Shown: positions 1-6,808 of the stretch, one piece after another
Layout of the letters: each line of letters begins with the position of its first letter
Position numbering within the stretch: the first letter of the stretch is position 1
DNA from: a virus
Reading direction: 5' to 3' (one strand)
Length of the DNA stretch: 21,314 nucleotides
IMG/VR virus record: IMGVR_UViG_3300036804_000173
Location: 1-21,314 of that record
Translations under genes and position numbers: made by a program
Notes under the pieces: generated by a model
Told to the model about the DNA's origin: nothing
The model's input: only the letters and a program-made list of their open reading frames with translations
Database searches by the model: none

Positions 1-570
1 GCATCGCAAATTTACGACGTTGTGACGGAGCGAAGCGTAGCGCGTTGTGACTGACGCGTGACGCATGCTTTGTTTATCTCGAAAGCATTCCTTCGATCAA
101 TAGCTTACAGAGTGGAACGCTCCCTTGTGCAGGGAGAGTGCTAGCTAACCCGTTGTAAACCCGCTGTCGTCGAGTCGTCTGTTCGTGCTCTGTACCCTGC
201 GACCGGCTGCCGCGGCTCGAGGCCCGACCCCCTCCGGTGCCCGCGGCCGGGAGGGCCCGACGGCCCTCCGTCGATTAAAAGTTCGCGACGCCACCCTCAC
301 GTATTCCCCCAGGTGGTGTCTGGCTGAGACACCAGTAGACACCGGTTCAAAAGAGTGGTGTTCCGGAAAATCGTTTCAGATCAGATAGATCACCAGTAGG
401 CACCAGTGCACCAGTAGTTTCCTATCTTTGTGTACACGCACACACACGGGCGCGCATATGCGCACATACATATACATATACTGGTGCATGTGGTGCATCT
501 GGTGATTACTAGTGCATATCAATGGGTTAACGATAGACACCACTAGACACCAGTAAGGGGTAAGTGGTGT
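1..570. other. Non-coding region upstream of the window's first gene
   Basis: I see no open frame here with a ribosome-binding site or recognisable protein, and the short frames that exist are Arg/Pro-rich translations of GC-rich DNA. The first 300 bases hold two short perfect hairpins: CTCCCT/AGGGAG at 120-136 and GGAGGGCC/GGCCCTCC at 250-269. Neither is followed by a T-run on either strand. From about 312 the region changes into a dense set of short direct and inverted repeats with a low-complexity alternating tract, annotated separately. It lies beyond the 3' end of the minus-strand primase-helicase gene. Confidence 0.7.
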
Positions 571-580
571 TTAGTCGGCT
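312..580. repeat. Iteron-like repeat cluster, candidate replication origin or regulatory region
   Basis: Short motifs recur in both orientations. TAGACACC-type units occur at 335-343, 534-541 and 544-551, the last two as a 10-bp tandem (TAGACACCAC, TAGACACCAG). CACCAGT units occur at 331-336 (partial), 391-397, 401-407 and 409-415. Inverted forms appear at 315-321 (GGTGTCT), 482-489 and 491-498 (TGGTGCAT), 499-504 (CTGGTG) and 564-571 (GTGGTGTT). GGTGTCT at 315-321 and AGACACC at 327-333 form a perfect 7-bp inverted repeat with a 5-base loop. Clustered iterons beside a primase-helicase gene are a known layout for phage and plasmid origins. Origin function here is inference; a transcription-factor binding array is the alternative. 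Confidence 0.55.
429..482. repeat. Alternating purine-pyrimidine tract with 12-bp palindrome
   Basis: Bases 429-448 and 450-482 alternate strictly between purine and pyrimidine, interrupted only by one extra G. The run passes from TG/CA dinucleotides through GCGC into TA/CA dinucleotides. It contains the perfect palindrome GCGCATATGCGC at 452-463. Such tracts can adopt Z-DNA or melt easily under negative supercoiling. It lies between the two halves of the repeat cluster, where a duplex-unwinding element would be expected in an origin. The structure is directly visible; the function is inferred. Confidence 0.6.
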
Positions 581-2592
581 GGGGCAGCAAAGTATCTCCA
601 TTCGCGGTTTTTGCCGGTGCCGCTTTGGCGGCGGGTCCAGCCGATTGAGCGCAGGCACCGGGCGATGCGGTTTTGGTCGCGTTGCGACCAGTCGGCCTGG
701 GCTTCGAAGCCGATGATGTCGCGGAGCGCTTCGCCGACCGAGAGGTCGCTGACGAGGTTGCGGCGGATGTATTGGGTGATGACGTCGTCCCAGGCGTCGG
801 GTTGGTAGCGCTGGGCTTGTTGGTTTTGGGCTTCGGCGAGGATCTCGGGTCGGTCGTCGGCGGAAAGGAACCATGGTTCGCCCGAGAGGTATCGGTCGCG
901 GGCTTCGGCCCACAGCTGGTCGCGGTCGCGGGTGAGAAGATCGATGTCGATGCGTCCGCAGCGCAGCGGCCAGAAGCGGCGGCCACCGGTTTCGTCTTTC
1001 AGATATTCGGAGTGGTTGACGGTTCCGGCGAAGATGCACTGGCGCGGTTGCAGGGCTGGCATTTTGGCGTAAGGGGCGCGGAAGCGGTCGACCTGGCGCG
1101 ACATGAAGGATTTGATTTTGGCGGTATCGGCGCGGGTGAAGCTGTCGAGTTCGGCGAGTTCGACGATCCACACCCCGGCGGTTTCTATTGCCGCGTCTTT
1201 GGACGAGAGGTCGGGGAAGTGGTCGGTGAACCAGGGGTCGGCGATGGTTCTGAGCGCGGTTGATTTTTTGCGGTCTTGCGGGCCTTCGAGGATGAGGGCG
1301 CAATCGGCTTTGCAGCCCGGCGAGAAGACGCGGGCGACGGCGCTGATCATCCAGCGCGCGGCGACGACCTCGACATAGCCGGGTTGCCGATCGTCGGCGG
1401 GTCCGCGCCACGTCGCTTCGACCCCGAGATAGGTGCTGGCCCACCCGTCGAGGCGGGGGGTTCCGTCCCAGCGGCAGCGTTCGAGATAGAGGCGGACGGG
1501 GTGGAAGGCGCGGTCGTGGGCGATCGTCCAGACGGCGTCGCCGACGATGGCGCTGCTGACGAGGAGGCCCGCGTGCTGGATCCAGTCGGTGGCGAGGTTG
1601 TTGTCGAGCTCGGACCACGGCTGGTTTTGCCCGGCCGCCGCCCAGGGTGGGGTGCCGGTGCGGATGATGTCTTTGGTGAATTCGTCGAAGGCGACGAGGT
1701 TTTGCCACTGGGGGCTGGAGCGCAGGAGGGTGACGGCGTTGGCGAGGACCGGAAGGAGGTTTCCGGTTTTGCTGCGGATGAATTGGCCTGTGCCGGGTTG
1801 GGGCGCGGTGCTTTTGGCGGCTTCTACGAGATCCTCGAGTTCGCCCTGGCTGTGGCCTTGGGCGATCCAGTCGAAGACGTCTTGCTTTGGTCCGAGCCCG
1901 GGGATCTCGACGATGGTGACGAGGGCGGCGACGCCCTTGAGGTGCGTTGCGACCTGCTGGGCGTGGTCGCGGCCGGCTTTGTCGTTGTCGACGAGGATGA
2001 CGGCGTCGGCGCCGCGGAAGTGCTGGTTGTATTCGGCGCGCCACTTGCCGGCCCCGCCGGGGTTGGTGGTTGCGGTGACCGACCACGCTTCGCGCATCCG
2101 ATCGACGCATTTTTCCCCCTCCGGGATCCACACCCGCCACGGTGTGCTGGCGGTAGCGGCGGCACGGGCGTGAAGGAGCTCGTCGAGGTGGTAGGGGATT
2201 CGGTCTATCCCGTTGAGGTTCCACACCCAGTCGGCATCGACGAGCCGGCGCTGAAGGAAATCCTTGGAGCGGCCGGCTTTGCCGGGTTCGATGCGGACGA
2301 CTTGGTAGCGGCGCTGTCCTGCGGCGTCGACGTAGTCGTATTGGGCGGTGATGTTGAGCGCGTTCGGGCGGCGGTCTTCGCCATTCTTCAACGGCCACAG
2401 GCTACGGGCCTTCAGCGCGGCGATGACACTATGTTGCTCGCAGCCGGCGCGGCAGATGACGAGCAGCTGGCCGTCCTTTTCGGTGATCGAGAGCGTCGGG
2501 TCGTGATCGTCGTGGGCGGGGCACAGGCAGCGCCACTCGCGCCCTTCACGGTGGGCCTTGCCGAGGTGAGCGGCGAGTTCCGCCGCGTTCAT
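571..2592 (-). CDS. Primase-helicase: zinc finger, TOPRIM and VapE/VirE-type P-loop domain
   Basis: This 673-residue protein looks like a complete phage replication primase-helicase. Residues 22-51 carry a CHC2-like zinc-binding pattern (CLCPAH, then CRAGC). Residues 155-245 look like a TOPRIM fold, with EGE at 158-160 and DNDKAGRDHA at 202-211, which would bind metal for primer synthesis. Residues 365-560 match the VapE/VirE P-loop family: the RLYLERCRWDGTPRLD entry motif, a P-loop at about 437-445 reading GPQDRKKST, an acidic Walker B strand at 474-485 (VWIVELAELDSF) and the TVNHSEYLKDETGGRRFWPL segment at 524-543. The P-loop lacks the usual glycine before the catalytic lysine. The C-terminal ~70 residues may be a winged-helix DNA-binding tail. 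It is the last gene of a three-gene minus-strand operon, starting 16 bases after its upstream neighbour's stop, with only a weak ribosome-binding site. Confidence 0.88.
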   Translation of the reverse strand: MNAAELAAHLGKAHREGREWRCLCPAHDDHDPTLSITEKDGQLLVICRAGCEQHSVIAALKARSLWPLKNGEDRRPNALNITAQYDYVDAAGQRRYQVVRIEPGKAGRSKDFLQRRLVDADWVWNLNGIDRIPYHLDELLHARAAATASTPWRVWIPEGEKCVDRMREAWSVTATTNPGGAGKWRAEYNQHFRGADAVILVDNDKAGRDHAQQVATHLKGVAALVTIVEIPGLGPKQDVFDWIAQGHSQGELEDLVEAAKSTAPQPGTGQFIRSKTGNLLPVLANAVTLLRSSPQWQNLVAFDEFTKDIIRTGTPPWAAAGQNQPWSELDNNLATDWIQHAGLLVSSAIVGDAVWTIAHDRAFHPVRLYLERCRWDGTPRLDGWASTYLGVEATWRGPADDRQPGYVEVVAARWMISAVARVFSPGCKADCALILEGPQDRKKSTALRTIADPWFTDHFPDLSSKDAAIETAGVWIVELAELDSFTRADTAKIKSFMSRQVDRFRAPYAKMPALQPRQCIFAGTVNHSEYLKDETGGRRFWPLRCGRIDIDLLTRDRDQLWAEARDRYLSGEPWFLSADDRPEILAEAQNQQAQRYQPDAWDDVITQYIRRNLVSDLSVGEALRDIIGFEAQADWSQRDQNRIARCLRSIGWTRRQSGTGKNREWRYFAAPAD

Positions 2593-2608
2593 CGCCCGAT
2601 GGCCCTAT

Positions 2609-3181
2609 TCAGGCGAAGGGTCGGTCGTCGGGCCGGGGCGGATCCTTGTTGTCGTCATCGAGAGGGAAGACGGTGCTGATCGGCTGGTCTTCGCCGCAGC
2701 CGAGTTCTATGGCGGTATCGAGCACGAGGATGAATTTGTTTAGCTCGACTTGTTGTCCGACGACGATTTCACGGCGGTGTTCGATGATGCGCCTGAGTTC
2801 GGGGGGGGTTGTGTCGCGGTCTTTTTTCCAGCCTGCGCCGGAGTGGTTTGGGGATGGGACGGCGAACCAGTCGGCGAGTTCGAGCCCCGGGAGGAGTGGT
2901 TGGATAAAGGTGGGTTGTCCGGTGATGCGTTCGCCGAGGACGCTTGGAACGATGCGGGAAAGCAGGGTCGCCACCATCGCCGGTTGGTTGTCGCGAACGA
3001 GCTCGACGGCGTCGTCGAGCATGGCGTTGACGATCGCGGCGTTGGAGAGTCCGTGTTCGCGGTAGCGCTCTCGTTCGGCTTTGTCGGTGGTCGAGCGCAG
3101 ATTGTTGGCGGTTGCGCGGATGAGGTCGACAATCTCGCCGTAGAGATTTTTTGGGATAGTGATGCGGCGGTGTTTGGCCAT
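2609..3181 (-). CDS. Hypothetical protein, middle gene of replication operon
   Basis: I do not recognise this 190-residue protein. The start at MAKHRRITIP is chosen because GAGGAGG lies just upstream and the ATG overlaps the previous gene's stop as TAATG, showing translational coupling. The first ~30 residues are basic (KHRRITIPKNLYGEIVDLIR), then a Lys/Arg/Glu-rich helix and a helical region ending near residue 90. The C-terminal half contains a predicted helix (PPELRRIIEHRREIVV) and an acidic, Pro-rich tail. No signal peptide or membrane segment is visible. Its place between a DUF3102-like protein and a primase-helicase suggests a replication or regulatory accessory role. A run of eight G residues at 2801-2808 is a possible sequencing-error site, although the frame is intact. 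Confidence 0.8.
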   Translation of the reverse strand: MAKHRRITIPKNLYGEIVDLIRATANNLRSTTDKAERERYREHGLSNAAIVNAMLDDAVELVRDNQPAMVATLLSRIVPSVLGERITGQPTFIQPLLPGLELADWFAVPSPNHSGAGWKKDRDTTPPELRRIIEHRREIVVGQQVELNKFILVLDTAIELGCGEDQPISTVFPLDDDNKDPPRPDDRPFA

Positions 3182-4122
3182 TAGTTGTCCTCCTCGAGGA
3201 TGGCGAGATATTGGGTAAGCCATTGGAGGATCTGCGGCCCGGCGCGGCGATGTTGGTTTTGCTGCACGGGCCAGGTCGCGGCCTTGACGGCCTCGGGCGC
3301 CGGCGCCCCGACGAGGGTTTCGAAGGCGACGGTGATGGCGCTGGCGATGCGCAGGTTTTCTTCGTTCTGGGCGATCTCTTCCTTGGAGAGCGGCTGGAAC
3401 GAGCGTCTGCCGTTGGAGATGGTTTTGCCGAGGATTTGGGCGAGCCAGCGCCATTGGTCGGTCGAAAGGTCTTTCTTTCCGAGGATGCCGCAGAGATCGC
3501 GGTGGATGGTGTCGACCCCGGGTTTGCGGCCGCGGATTTCGGCGATCTCGCGGGCGAGCGCATCCTTGTCGAAGGCGAGGCGGCTGGTGGCCTCGCGAAC
3601 GGCGGTTTCGGTTCGCTCGATTTCAGCTTCTTGGGCTTTTTGGACGGCGTCGCGGAACTGCTGTTCCTTTTCCTCGGCGGTGGTGCGTTTGGCGGCCGCG
3701 ACGGCCTCTGCGACCATTTCTTCGGCCAGGGCTTTGGTGATGTGCTCGCCGGCTTGGGCGCGGTCGACGGCTTCTTCGCGGATCGGCTCGGGTACGTAGG
3801 GTCCGGAGAGTAGGTAGAGCGCGCTGGCGTCGATCGGCAAATCCCTAACCGTTAGGAATTTCCCGAAGTGTTCGGCGACCGCCATAAAATTCCGGGCCGT
3901 CTGGTCATCCCAGCTAAACTCGCGGCCAAGCCAAGGGAGCCACTCGCCGCGCGAGCAAGTCCCGCGCACGGTGATCAGGCGCCGGCCTATCTCGATGATA
4001 TCGCTGGCGACTCGTTTGCCGAGGACGCGGATCGCCTCGGCGTGTTCGGCGCGGAAGACATCGAGGTTTGCTGGTAGCGTGGGCTCGGCTGGCAGGAGCG
4101 GCAGTCTCAAAGGCTCTGGCAT
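3181..4122 (-). CDS. DUF3102-like protein with coiled coil
   Basis: The N-terminal ~90 residues of this 313-residue protein resemble the DUF3102 family of phage and mobile-element proteins. The diagnostic stretch at about 27-86 reads as an helix, then GRRLITVRGTCSRGEWLPWL (47-66), then EFSWDDQTARNFM. The latter resembles a DNA-binding helix-turn-helix with a Trp-rich linker. Residues 113-140 (IREEAVDRAQAGEHITKALAEEM) are helical and ParB-like in flavour. Residues 138-198 are rich in Ala, Glu, Lys and Arg and probably form a coiled coil. A strong GGAGGAAG lies upstream of the ATG. It is the first gene of the minus-strand operon, which suggests a DNA-binding regulator or replication-initiation accessory. 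Specific function is unknown for the family. Confidence 0.82.
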   Translation of the reverse strand: MPEPLRLPLLPAEPTLPANLDVFRAEHAEAIRVLGKRVASDIIEIGRRLITVRGTCSRGEWLPWLGREFSWDDQTARNFMAVAEHFGKFLTVRDLPIDASALYLLSGPYVPEPIREEAVDRAQAGEHITKALAEEMVAEAVAAAKRTTAEEKEQQFRDAVQKAQEAEIERTETAVREATSRLAFDKDALAREIAEIRGRKPGVDTIHRDLCGILGKKDLSTDQWRWLAQILGKTISNGRRSFQPLSKEEIAQNEENLRIASAITVAFETLVGAPAPEAVKAATWPVQQNQHRRAGPQILQWLTQYLAILEEDN

Positions 4123-4146
4123 GCCGCTCTTCCTCCCCAGATTGAG

Positions 4147-4278
4147 CGGTTCAATACGTCTGTCGTTGGCGTATTTGAGCGTAATTTTTCGGCTCGTGAC
4201 AGTCGGGTGTCAAGGCATGGTCGATCGGTAATTTAGGGTGCCGCCTCGACGCCGCTCGCGACACAAACTATTGAACCG
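4147..4278. promoter_or_regulatory. Separated 10-bp inverted repeat flanking the operon's promoter region
   Basis: CGGTTCAATA at 4147-4156 is repeated exactly in inverse orientation as TATTGAACCG at 4269-4278. The two arms enclose the candidate minus-strand promoter, and the left arm lies only 25 bases from the DUF3102-like start codon. Two distant identical arms around a promoter are typical of repressor loop operators, but no binding protein can be assigned from sequence alone. Confidence 0.4.
4184..4213 (-). promoter_or_regulatory. Candidate sigma70-type promoter for the replication operon, with overlapping palindrome
   Basis: Read on the minus strand, a perfect TTGACA (4208-4213) is followed after 18 bases by AAAAAT (4184-4189), a four-of-six match to TATAAT. 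It points toward the DUF3102-like gene about 60 bases away. The palindrome TGACA-N6-TGTCA (4197-4212) overlaps the -35 box and would be well placed for a repressor. The motif match is direct; promoter activity is inferred. Confidence 0.45.
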
Positions 4279-4371
4279 GCAGATCAACTAATAGATTTGA
4301 CCGATGGAAATTCGGGGCGTTTCGAAAATTTACGATTGCCAAGCCACGCCGGAGGTTGGAAGCTAGGCGAC

Positions 4372-4638
4372 ATGACAACGACCTGCAATTGTCCGGCGTG
4401 GTGGTGCTATGGGCTGGCTGACTGCCGCAAGATGACGACGCGGCCGGCGTTGAGGCGGAGGCACCCGGAGATGCAAGGGCTGCAGCCGATCAATGCGCTG
4501 CGTCTGCAATTTCTGGAAGACCGCCACGACGCGCTGGTGGCCGAGCTCGCGGAAGACGGCTGGACCGTGCATCAGCGCGAGGCCAAACGACATGCACTAG
4601 CGGCCATCGACGCGGCGATCGAGAGGCGCACGGCGTGA
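4372..4638 (+). CDS. Small Cys-rich hypothetical protein
   Basis: This 88-residue protein starts MTTTCNCPAWWCYGLADC, with four cysteines in the first 18 residues (C5, C7, C12, C18) and two adjacent tryptophans, which suggests a small metal-binding or redox motif. The remainder is helical and charged, ending AIDAAIERRTA. I chose the ATG at 4372 because a purine-rich GGAAG lies about nine bases upstream. An in-frame TTG at 4297 would add 25 residues and has no better ribosome-binding site. Its stop codon overlaps the GTG start of the methyltransferase as GTGA, so the two are probably translated together. Function is unknown. Confidence 0.6.
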   Translation: MTTTCNCPAWWCYGLADCRKMTTRPALRRRHPEMQGLQPINALRLQFLEDRHDALVAELAEDGWTVHQREAKRHALAAIDAAIERRTA

Positions 4639-5579
4639 GAAGCGCCACGATCACCGCCGCCGGGCGCAAGTTGACCTTGGCCGGTCGGCACCCGGTGTAT
4701 CTCGAGGGCCTTGATGGCACCGTTGCCGACACCGGGATGCTCGCCTCGGCAATCGCCGATCTACCTGCGGATAGCGTCTTCCTCGATGTCGGTGCCAATA
4801 TCGGCGCCACCGCGTTGCCAATGGCGGTGCAGCGCCCGGATTGCCGGGTGATAGCGTTTGAAGCCGTGCCCTCCAACGCCGATTGCCTGCGCGGCAACCT
4901 GCGGGCCAACGACATCGCCAACGTCAAGGTCGTCGAGGCAGCGGTCAGCGATACGCCCGGCACCATCGTGATGACCGACCATGGCCCGTGGTCCTATGCC
5001 GCTACCCATGATGCGCAGGAGCTCAACACCGTCCAGTGCCGATCGATTGTGCTGGACGACTACGCCGATCCTGCGGTTCGGTTCATCAAGATCGATGTCG
5101 AGGGGTATGAACCCAACGTCCTCGCGGGCGCTTCTCGGCTGCTGCAGGCCAGACCTCTGGTGGCGATGGAGTTCAATGCCTGGACCCTCTTGTTGCAGCA
5201 CTACGATCCATGGTCTTTCGCCGAGGCGATCTGGGAAAATTGGGAAATGCTGGCGATCAATCACCGGGGCGCATCGACAGCGAAATGGCCGCAAAACGGG
5301 CTAGATTTTCTCCACGATAACCTGGTTTTTCATTCCTGTGTCTCCGATCTGCTGCTGCGGCCCCGCGATCCGTTGCCGGATCTGGCGACCATGACGGAGA
5401 CGCCCGCCTCTTCCGCGCTTCGCGCCGAACTGGCCGCACTGCGCGCCGGCCTCGCCCAGGTGCAGACGGATCTCAACGGTTTGCAGTTGCAAATGGCGGA
5501 GATCCAAAGGTCGAGATCGTGGCGCGTCACCGCGCCGCTGCGTGACCTGAAGCGTATGTTTGGCCGCACGCGCCGATAG
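4635..5579 (+). CDS. FkbM-family SAM-dependent methyltransferase
   Basis: This 314-residue protein has the Rossmann-fold signature of the FkbM family. FLDVGANIG at 49-57 is the SAM-binding motif I, FEAVPSN at 75-81 carries the acidic residue of motif II, and KIDVEGYE at 152-159 is the family hallmark. FkbM proteins O-methylate sugars, polyketides and other small hydroxylated substrates. After the catalytic domain (to about residue 245) there is a linker, then a coiled coil at 257-293. The tail SRSWRVTAPLRDLKRMFG is also common at the ends of surface-glycan biosynthesis enzymes. The GTG start overlaps the upstream stop as GTGA. A phage carrying it may modify a host surface glycan or a virion glycan; the substrate cannot be inferred. 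Confidence 0.88.
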   Translation: MRSATITAAGRKLTLAGRHPVYLEGLDGTVADTGMLASAIADLPADSVFLDVGANIGATALPMAVQRPDCRVIAFEAVPSNADCLRGNLRANDIANVKVVEAAVSDTPGTIVMTDHGPWSYAATHDAQELNTVQCRSIVLDDYADPAVRFIKIDVEGYEPNVLAGASRLLQARPLVAMEFNAWTLLLQHYDPWSFAEAIWENWEMLAINHRGASTAKWPQNGLDFLHDNLVFHSCVSDLLLRPRDPLPDLATMTETPASSALRAELAALRAGLAQVQTDLNGLQLQMAEIQRSRSWRVTAPLRDLKRMFGRTRR

Positions 5580-5584
5580 AAACC

Positions 5585-5665
5585 ATGATGTATGTGGATT
5601 TGGGCGCTCTCTTTCTTGGCGTCGTGACCGGGTTCGGCGTCATTCTATGGCTGAAGAAGGAGTGA
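5585..5665 (+). CDS. 26-residue single-span membrane micropeptide
   Basis: A short frame starting with two ATG codons right after the methyltransferase stop encodes 26 residues: a short MMYVD head, a hydrophobic stretch of about 18 residues (LGALFLGVVTGFGVILWL), and a KKE tail. The arrangement fits one transmembrane helix with positive charges on the C-terminal side. It fills the gap between two confident genes, and its last codons (AAGAAGGAG) form the ribosome-binding site of the following gene, so the two are likely coupled. No strong ribosome-binding site precedes it. It could be a small inner-membrane effector or only a coupling leader. Confidence 0.5.
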   Translation: MMYVDLGALFLGVVTGFGVILWLKKE

Positions 5666-5667
5666 GC

Positions 5668-6213
5668 TTGAACGATCGGCGCTGCGGCGCTTGCACCTTG
5701 TGCTGCAAGCTCGTGCCGGTGCGCGAACTGGCAAAGCCGGCCAACACCAGATGCCGGCACCAGAGCCACAAGGGCTGCGCCGTCTACCACCGGCCGGAAG
5801 CAGGGTTTCCGCCGTCCTGCGAATTATGGAATTGCCGCTGGCTGGTCGCGCCGGATGCCGCCGACCTGCACCGGCCCGATCGCACCCACTATGTCGTCGA
5901 CATCATGCCAGACCTCGTCCGCGCCACCGACAACGCGACGGGCGAGGTCACCGAGATCACGGTCATTCAGGTCTGGGTCGACCCCCATTACCCCGATGCG
6001 TGGCGCGACAAGGCGCTCCTCGCTTATGCCGAAAATGCGCGTGAGGGGCTCTTGGTGCGCTTTTCGAGCGAGCGGTCGGTGATCGTTTTTCCACCGTCGA
6101 TCGCCACCGACAATAGGTGGCACGAGGTTTGGACGGGAACGTTTGTCCCCTCGCCCTCGGGTTCGCTGCTGCTCGACAAACTTGCGGATCAACGAGCGGC
6201 GCCGCTCGCTTGA
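5668..6213 (+). CDS. YkgJ-type cysteine-cluster protein, putative metal binding
   Basis: The N-terminus has the YkgJ-family cluster: RRCGACTLCCK (C6, C9, C12, C13), followed by C29, C37, C51 and C56, with the typical C-x-VYHRP and CELWNCRWL motifs. The family is predicted to chelate zinc or iron (possibly an Fe-S cluster), but its biochemical role is not established. The C-terminal ~120 residues are a separate alpha/beta region with no recognised domain. I chose TTG 5668 because AAGGAG ends five bases upstream. GTG 5662 and ATG 5647 are in-frame alternatives. Its start region overlaps the micropeptide gene's end, placing it in the methyltransferase cargo operon. Predicted length is 181 residues. 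Confidence 0.82.
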   Translation: MNDRRCGACTLCCKLVPVRELAKPANTRCRHQSHKGCAVYHRPEAGFPPSCELWNCRWLVAPDAADLHRPDRTHYVVDIMPDLVRATDNATGEVTEITVIQVWVDPHYPDAWRDKALLAYAENAREGLLVRFSSERSVIVFPPSIATDNRWHEVWTGTFVPSPSGSLLLDKLADQRAAPLA

Positions 6214-6255
6214 GGGTGGTGGCGCCGCCACTGGCCTTTGACGTAAGCGCCGGTT

Positions 6256-6747
6256 TTATTCGGCGGCTTCGGGCTGCGGCTCGGCACCTGGCTCGGGCTC
6301 GCCCGGCAGATAGCGGGCGTGCGCGACCCGCCGCACTCCGCCGGTCAAGGTCAGCTGGCGCAGCGCAAAGCGCACGGCCTGGACGTTGATCGGCATGCCA
6401 TTGGGGCGCACCTGTTCGGCGATCATCTGCGGGCTGGCGCCGCCGGGGTGGTCGATCTGCAGGGTCACCAGCGCTTGCCTGATCAGCGGCGCGACCTCGC
6501 CCGGCGATAGCCAGACGGTGGTCGGCGGATCGTCGTCGTCGTCCGCCTTTGCCACAGACGGTTTGCGCGGCTTTTTCGGGCGCTGCTCGACCGGCTCGAT
6601 GGGGAAGGCTTCCTCGAACTTGTCGAAGAAGAAGCGCAATTCGTCGCGCGCCTCTTTGCGCCCGGCGATGCGGCCCTCGTGGAAGGCGGCGCTGCGCACC
6701 TGCTCGAGATAACCCGAAACGGCGTTCTGAAATTGGTTCGTATCCAT
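6256..6747 (-). CDS. Hypothetical protein with winged-helix-like C-terminal domain
   Basis: This 163-residue protein is the only gene on the opposite strand within this stretch. The N-terminal ~48 residues are helical (MDTNQFQNAVSGYLEQVRSA). Residues 50-78 form a Pro/Lys-rich then acidic linker with a run of Asp (ADDDDDPP). Residues about 85-147 (EVAPLIRQALVTLQIDHPGG, PQMIAEQV, VRFALRQLTLTGGVRRVAH) have the helix-helix-wing spacing of a winged-helix DNA-binding domain, ending in an acidic Pro-rich tail. ATG 6747 has AGGA eight bases upstream; a longer frame to 6831 lacks one. It is divergent from the KTSC gene across 61 bases containing a perfect palindrome, so it may regulate that junction. 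Confidence 0.65.
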   Translation of the reverse strand: MDTNQFQNAVSGYLEQVRSAAFHEGRIAGRKEARDELRFFFDKFEEAFPIEPVEQRPKKPRKPSVAKADDDDDPPTTVWLSPGEVAPLIRQALVTLQIDHPGGASPQMIAEQVRPNGMPINVQAVRFALRQLTLTGGVRRVAHARYLPGEPEPGAEPQPEAAE

Positions 6748-6791
6748 ACGATCGATCCTATCACATTTGCTCTGGCGTTTCGCTCCTTCTG

Positions 6792-6805
6792 GCGTAAATT
6801 TACGC
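6792..6805. promoter_or_regulatory. 14-bp perfect palindrome between divergent genes
   Basis: GCGTAAATTTACGC reads identically on both strands and ends three bases before the ATG at 6809. Its half AAATTTACG recurs at 8-16 and 4326-4334, both outside genes, and once inside the portal gene (17005-17013). Position and symmetry suit an operator. The divergent winged-helix-like protein encoded next to it is a possible partner, which is inference. Confidence 0.45.
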
Positions 6806-6808
6806 GCT

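Noticed and set aside
95-175. tRNA-His-like anticodon stem (CTCCC, loop TTGTGCA, GGGAG)
   Set aside because: The 5-bp stem and 7-base loop with GTG anticodon fit, but the D-arm lacks GG and a proper stem, no T-arm TTC is present and no acceptor stem can be built.
250-269. 8-bp hairpin GGAGGGCC/GGCCCTCC as a terminator
   Set aside because: No T-run follows on either strand and no gene ends nearby, so it is only a GC-rich palindrome.
391-417. CACCAGTAG repeats as a CRISPR array
   Set aside because: Units are 7-9 bases with 1-3 base gaps and occur in both orientations; CRISPR repeats are longer and separated by unique spacers.
1276-2679. Long plus-strand frame opposite the primase-helicase
   Set aside because: It is antisense to a protein with clear zinc finger, TOPRIM and P-loop motifs; its own translation is low-complexity Gly/Val/Asp-rich, as expected from GC-rich antisense DNA.
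5647-5667. ATG 5647 as the start of the YkgJ-type protein
   Set aside because: It has no Shine-Dalgarno and lies within the micropeptide frame; TTG 5668 or GTG 5662 sits just after AAGGAG and directly before the conserved cysteine motif.
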